In this document: in pieces, positions 56,402 through 59,201 of the stretch
How positions within the stretch are numbered: position 1 is the stretch's first letter
Layout of the letters: each line of letters opens with the position of its first letter
Assembly: GCA_019455245.1 (NCBI GenBank)
Contig: JACFMR010000023.1
Location: 1-59,201 of the forward strand
DNA length: 59,201 bases
From: Opitutaceae bacterium
GTDB lineage: Bacteria > Verrucomicrobiota > Verrucomicrobiia > Opitutales > Opitutaceae
Reading direction: 5' to 3'
Translations under genes and position numbers: made by a program
The notes under the pieces: generated by a model
The model's input: only the letters and a program-made list of their open reading frames with translations
Told to the model about the DNA's origin: nothing
Databases searched by the model: none

Positions 56402-58039
56402 TTACAGGCCGGACGGGCGTTGTGTCGGGGTGACGCCTTGCACGCTGTCCTGCAGCGGCGCGAGATCCGGCGCGGAGGGCGCGCGGAGTCGCAAGGCGAG
56501 GGCCTGGGCCTGCCGGCTGTAGTCGATCGACTCGGCGAGAATGCGCGCGGCTTCCTGGTCGGCGTGGAAGCCGAGGGAGTTTTCGCTGCTGATGTAGTCG
56601 AGCCGCCACATGCCCTTGCGCTGCAGTTCGTAGAGCGGCTGCAGCTGCGCTTCGGTCGCGCCGGCGGCCTGGGCCTCGCGAATGGCGTCGAGCATGTCGG
56701 TCATGGCCTCGGCCGCGCGGTCGATGAGCAGGCGGGTGCGGTTCTGGATGGTGACGACCTTCTCGCGCAGTTCGGACTCGGGCACGTTGTGGCAGGTCTG
56801 GCAGGAGTTGTTGATGTTGTGCATGGGGCTGCGCACCCAGTGGCTGCTTACCTTCATGGCGCCCTGCCGTTCATATGGCATGTGGCAGTCGGTGCAGCTC
56901 ACGCCGCTGCGCGCGTGGATGCCCTGGCTCCAGAGTTCAAACTCGGGATGCTGTGCCTTGAAAACCGGCGCGCCGGTCTCGGCGTGCTTGTAATCATAAA
57001 ACGGCGTGCCGTCGGGGAAGGTGTGTTCCTCGTAGGTCTTTTCGATCTGCTCGACCTTGAGGCCGTTTTGCCACGGGAAGAACAGGGTCTCCTTGGTCGC
57101 GCAGTAGTATTCGACGTGGCACTGGGCGCAGGCGAAGGCCCGCATCTCGCGGCGGCTGGCGTCGATGTTGGGATCGTAGGGTTTGGCGCGGTTGCCCTGG
57201 CGCCAGCGCTCAATGCTGGGCAGGTGCGGCACGGGATCGCTGCTGTTGGCGAGGGCGGCGATGCCGTTGATGAAACCGGGGCGGGTCACGCGCAGCTTCA
57301 TGGTGTCGGGTGCGTGGCAGTCGATGCAGCTGACGGGATGGGCGTCGGAAATCTGGTGCGGGTCATTCGGGTCGGGCACACCGCCGGGCATGAGCGGGGT
57401 TTTGTTTTCCGGTGTGCCGTCGGGCGTCTTGAGCAGCTCGGCGTGGGCGGTGGCGTAGTCCATGGTGCTGGCGACGCGGAAGCCTTCCATGACGGCGGGC
57501 CAGTTGAAGTCCTTGGCCAGGGCCTCGGGCGAGGCGTCCTGCCCCAGCGACTCCAAACCGAGGCGGCGGTAGGTGGGAATGATCGAGGCGTGGCAGTGCA
57601 GGCAGGCGCCGCTCTGGGTGCGCTTGGTCACGCGCTCGGTCACCTCCTGGTCGTAAAGCATGTAGGCGTGGCCGCGGAGTTCGCGGTAATCGATGCTGAA
57701 AGCGTAGCCGGCGTAGAGGCGCTTGAGCCAGGGGTGGGTTTCGAGCTTGCTCTGGGCGAGCGCGGAGGAGCCGCCGAGCTCGGTGTCGATGGTGCGCTTG
57801 TAGGTGTCGAACTGGTAGGGCCAGTTCTTGCCCCAGGGTTCGGGATCGGTGGAAACCTCGTCGACCTCGGCCAGCCTCACGAACGGCACGCGGGCCTCCT
57901 GCCGGTGTTCGAAGATGGTGACGAGCAGCGCGGTGATGCCGAAGGTGAGCACGGCGGTGCCGAGCAGGACGGCGCCGACCAGGGTGGCCGTTTTGCGGCG
58001 GGTGGACGGGGCGGGGACGGGGTTGACGGGATCGTTCAT
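56402..58039 (-). CDS. nrfA: Ammonia-forming cytochrome c nitrite reductase, CXXCH type
   Basis: NrfA reduces nitrite to ammonium with six electrons. The 545-residue protein has an N-terminal hydrophobic segment (about 18-43) and five haem motifs: CLHCH (146-150), CIDCH, CAQCH, CTDCH and CQTCH. The first motif, normally CXXCK at the active-site haem of the classical enzyme, is CXXCH here. Other parts are [33 protein letters not shown] (calcium/active-site Tyr), [16 protein letters not shown] and [11 protein letters not shown]. nrfH lies upstream in the same operon. Confidence 0.93.
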   Translation of the reverse strand: MNDPVNPVPAPSTRRKTATLVGAVLLGTAVLTFGITALLVTIFEHRQEARVPFVRLAEVDEVSTDPEPWGKNWPYQFDTYKRTIDTELGGSSALAQSKLETHPWLKRLYAGYAFSIDYRELRGHAYMLYDQEVTERVTKRTQSGACLHCHASIIPTYRRLGLESLGQDASPEALAKDFNWPAVMEGFRVASTMDYATAHAELLKTPDGTPENKTPLMPGGVPDPNDPHQISDAHPVSCIDCHAPDTMKLRVTRPGFINGIAALANSSDPVPHLPSIERWRQGNRAKPYDPNIDASRREMRAFACAQCHVEYYCATKETLFFPWQNGLKVEQIEKTYEEHTFPDGTPFYDYKHAETGAPVFKAQHPEFELWSQGIHARSGVSCTDCHMPYERQGAMKVSSHWVRSPMHNINNSCQTCHNVPESELREKVVTIQNRTRLLIDRAAEAMTDMLDAIREAQAAGATEAQLQPLYELQRKGMWRLDYISSENSLGFHADQEAARILAESIDYSRQAQALALRLRAPSAPDLAPLQDSVQGVTPTQRPSGL

Positions 58040-58070
58040 GGCGCGGGCGGGTTGAAGGGAGTGACGCGGT

Positions 58071-58559
58071 TCAGCGGCGGTGGGCGTGGCCGACGTCGGA
58101 GTGGCAGGTGACGCACATCAGCATGTCGCTGTCGGGCGTGGTGGGGAACATCTGGTGGACGACGTCGCGGTGGCAGGAAACGCAGGCCTCCTGGGTGACG
58201 CGGCGGTTGCGGGGTTTGATGCGGATGGGCTCGTGAAAGTTGTCGAGCGTGAAGGCGAGCGAGTGGAAGAAGCCGTTGTCGGCCTTGGTCACCCATTTGC
58301 CGATGGGGTGGTGCGAGAGGTGGCAGTCGTTGCAGACGGCGACGTGATGGTGGCTCGAGTTCTGCCACGAGTCGTAATACGGCTCCATGATGTGGCAGTT
58401 GACGCACGTTGTGGGGTTGTTGCTCAGGTAGCTCGCGCCGTGCCCGTAGCCGAAGGTGAAGGCGCCGACGCCGCCGGCGAGGCCGAACCCCGCCGCGATC
58501 AGAAAATACGCGCCCCCCGCGAGGGTGAAGAGGCGGCGTTTGCGTTGGCGGGAAGTCAC
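58071..58559 (-). CDS. nrfH: NrfH-type tetrahaem cytochrome c, quinol dehydrogenase
   Basis: NrfH anchors NrfA to the membrane and passes electrons from menaquinol. The protein (about 162 residues from a GTG) has one N-terminal membrane helix ([20 protein letters not shown]) and four CXXCH haem motifs: CVNCH, CNDCH, CVSCH and [25 protein letters not shown] is the typical first-haem segment. A TTG 27 codons upstream is also possible but its added residues have no family character. The stop is 31 bases before the nrfA start. Confidence 0.9.
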   Translation of the reverse strand: MTSRQRKRRLFTLAGGAYFLIAAGFGLAGGVGAFTFGYGHGASYLSNNPTTCVNCHIMEPYYDSWQNSSHHHVAVCNDCHLSHHPIGKWVTKADNGFFHSLAFTLDNFHEPIRIKPRNRRVTQEACVSCHRDVVHQMFPTTPDSDMLMCVTCHSDVGHAHRR

Positions 58560-58760
58560 GATGAAGGGTGGCTCGGGGGTGGCGGGTCCGAATAGACGCG
58601 GACCGGGAGCGATTGAAGACAAACGCCGCGAAAGCTTCAAGCGCTACCGGTTCGCACGGTCGAAATTAGCGCGATTGCGAGCATGGAGTAGCGGTGGGCT
58701 TGAATTGGGTAGGGCGAGCCGTCCCCGGCGAGCCGGAGCCCAGACCAATCGTTTGGGTTG

Positions 58761-58837
58761 TATGGCAGGGTCGCTGACCCCGCCTGAATCCGCTGGTGTC
58801 AACCAAACCGAGGCGGGATCAGCGATCCCGCCCTACA
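58761..58837. repeat. REPIN-like paired palindromes
   Basis: A first hairpin (GGCAGGGTCGCTGACCCCGCC) and a second (GGCGGGATCAGCGATCCCG, then CCCTACA) stand in inverted order. The left end has decayed from GTAGGGC to TATGGCAGGG. Confidence 0.82.
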
Positions 58838-58941
58838 GATTCACCAGGTCTGCGGCCGTGGCGGCGAACGTGGAGCGAGCCGACCATCGTCCACTCGCTG
58901 GCGCTCGCGGCCATGTTGCCTGCCAGAACATTATTGAGTTT

Positions 58942-59072
58942 TCGTAGCCGCGCTTGAGCCAAAGGCAAAAGTGTGGCCACCGGAGTAAGCCATTCTGCTG
59001 GCCAGCAGAATGGCTGCGCTCCCTACCTCGCCGGGCCTACGAAGGGCACGGCCAACGCCGCTGCACTTCAAC
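58942..59072. repeat. Bipartite dispersed repeat with a perfect 26-base palindrome
   Basis: Ends TCGTAGCCGCGCTTGAGCC and CGCTGCACTTCAAC recur in inverted orientation at 34577-34663. In the interior, GCCATTCTGCTGG is directly followed by its exact complement (58989-59014). Confidence 0.75.
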
Positions 59073-59145
59073 TTACCGTCTCAATCCGAATCGGAGTATG
59101 CATCATACCAATCGCCCGTAGCTTTTGGACTTCTGGACTGCCTTG

Positions 59146-59171
59146 TGTAGGGGCGCGCCTCGTGCGCGCCC
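59146..59171. repeat. Dispersed palindromic repeat, GGGGCGCG type
   Basis: TGTAGGGGCGCGCCTCGTG and CGCGCCCG form a hairpin like those at 8411 and 29712, with slightly different arms. It is the last recognisable element before the end of the window. Confidence 0.72.
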
Positions 59172-59201
59172 GTGAGCGCAACCGGACCTGCGAATGGGCG
59201 T

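Larger units (their letters stand above)
58560..59201. other. Gene-poor repeat-rich region upstream of nrfH
   Basis: About 640 bases at the end of the window carry no supported gene. They hold the nrfH promoter region, at least two REPIN-like copies, a GTAGGGCGAGCC fragment near 58709, a bipartite repeat with a perfect 26-base palindrome, and an ACCAATCGCCCGTAGC motif that recurs near 46090. The density of repeats suggests a landing zone. Confidence 0.7.

Noticed and set aside
56210..58111. 633-residue plus-strand frame opposite nrfA
   Set aside because: The minus strand encodes five CXXCH haem motifs in order; the plus-strand product has no recognisable feature.
1..59201. CRISPR array, tRNA and rRNA genes
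   Set aside because: No run of equally spaced direct repeats, no cas-like gene, no tRNA-like cloverleaf with CCA end and no rRNA-like sequence was recognised in the gaps by eye. A tRNAscan or covariance search could still find a missed tRNA.

Overview
The window is high-GC chromosomal DNA, most likely from an Opitutaceae-like member of the Verrucomicrobiota. The pointers are two PEP-CTERM secreted proteins (C-terminal VPEP, hydrophobic stretch, Arg-rich tail), an oleC-oleD pair of the type known from Opitutus, an NrfHA nitrite reductase, a MocD-like desaturase/Rieske fusion, and heavy loading with short dispersed palindromic repeats. No rRNA, tRNA, CRISPR array or classical insertion sequence was recognised. 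The species assignment is inference.

Layout. 0.1-2.8 kb: feoA-feoB-Cys-rich ferrous iron uptake operon with a possible Fur box. 2.8-10.3 kb: a multi-TonB-domain protein, nagB, galM, a three-part desaturase-Rieske-NqrF-like fusion, a TerC-family protein and an ExoD-like protein. 10.3-13.8 kb: queE and queC (7-deazaguanine synthesis), then a deacetylase and RNase D. 13.9-17.3 kb: oleC, oleD and a VUT-type queuosine-precursor transporter. 17.3-23.1 kb: two divergent rRNA methyltransferase genes, a PEP-CTERM gene that seems to have landed in the 3' end of one of them, and an EF-hand membrane protein. 23.1-31.8 kb: lipoate ligase-like protein, hybrid histidine kinase, pdxH, cupin, M20 peptidase, phosphotransferase, MarC, MFS and methyltransferase genes. 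32.1-42 kb: GH88-like hydrolase, PHP phosphatase, response regulators, rlmN, DAHP synthase, a second PEP-CTERM protein and a lytic transglycosylase. 42-46 kb: miaB, a four-helix-bundle gene inside an inverted repeat, a membrane protein, gmk and a crystallin/DUF4214 protein. 46.2-53.8 kb, all minus strand: panB-panC-coaC-coaB-coaX-panD-nadA-nadC-nadB, a joined pantothenate/CoA and NAD run. 53.9-58.6 kb: an oligopeptide-binding lipoprotein, an SGNH hydrolase and nrfH-nrfA.

The most unusual feature is the repeat ecology. (1) Long imperfect inverted repeats occur with a gene in the loop (43.5-44.0 kb, four-helix-bundle protein, like the intervening sequences of 23S rRNA) or without one (11.7, 18.2 and 33.6 kb). 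(2) REPIN-like paired palindromes with GTAGGGC ends are scattered between genes and also sit in frame inside coaX and a TrmH-family gene; a single palindrome sits inside rlmN. (3) TTTGGGATTTGG-type repeats sit in frame inside oleC and oleD. (4) Small palindromes with a GTCAC-TATTA-GTGAC core lie in or next to genes. Several genes take their start or stop codon from these repeats.
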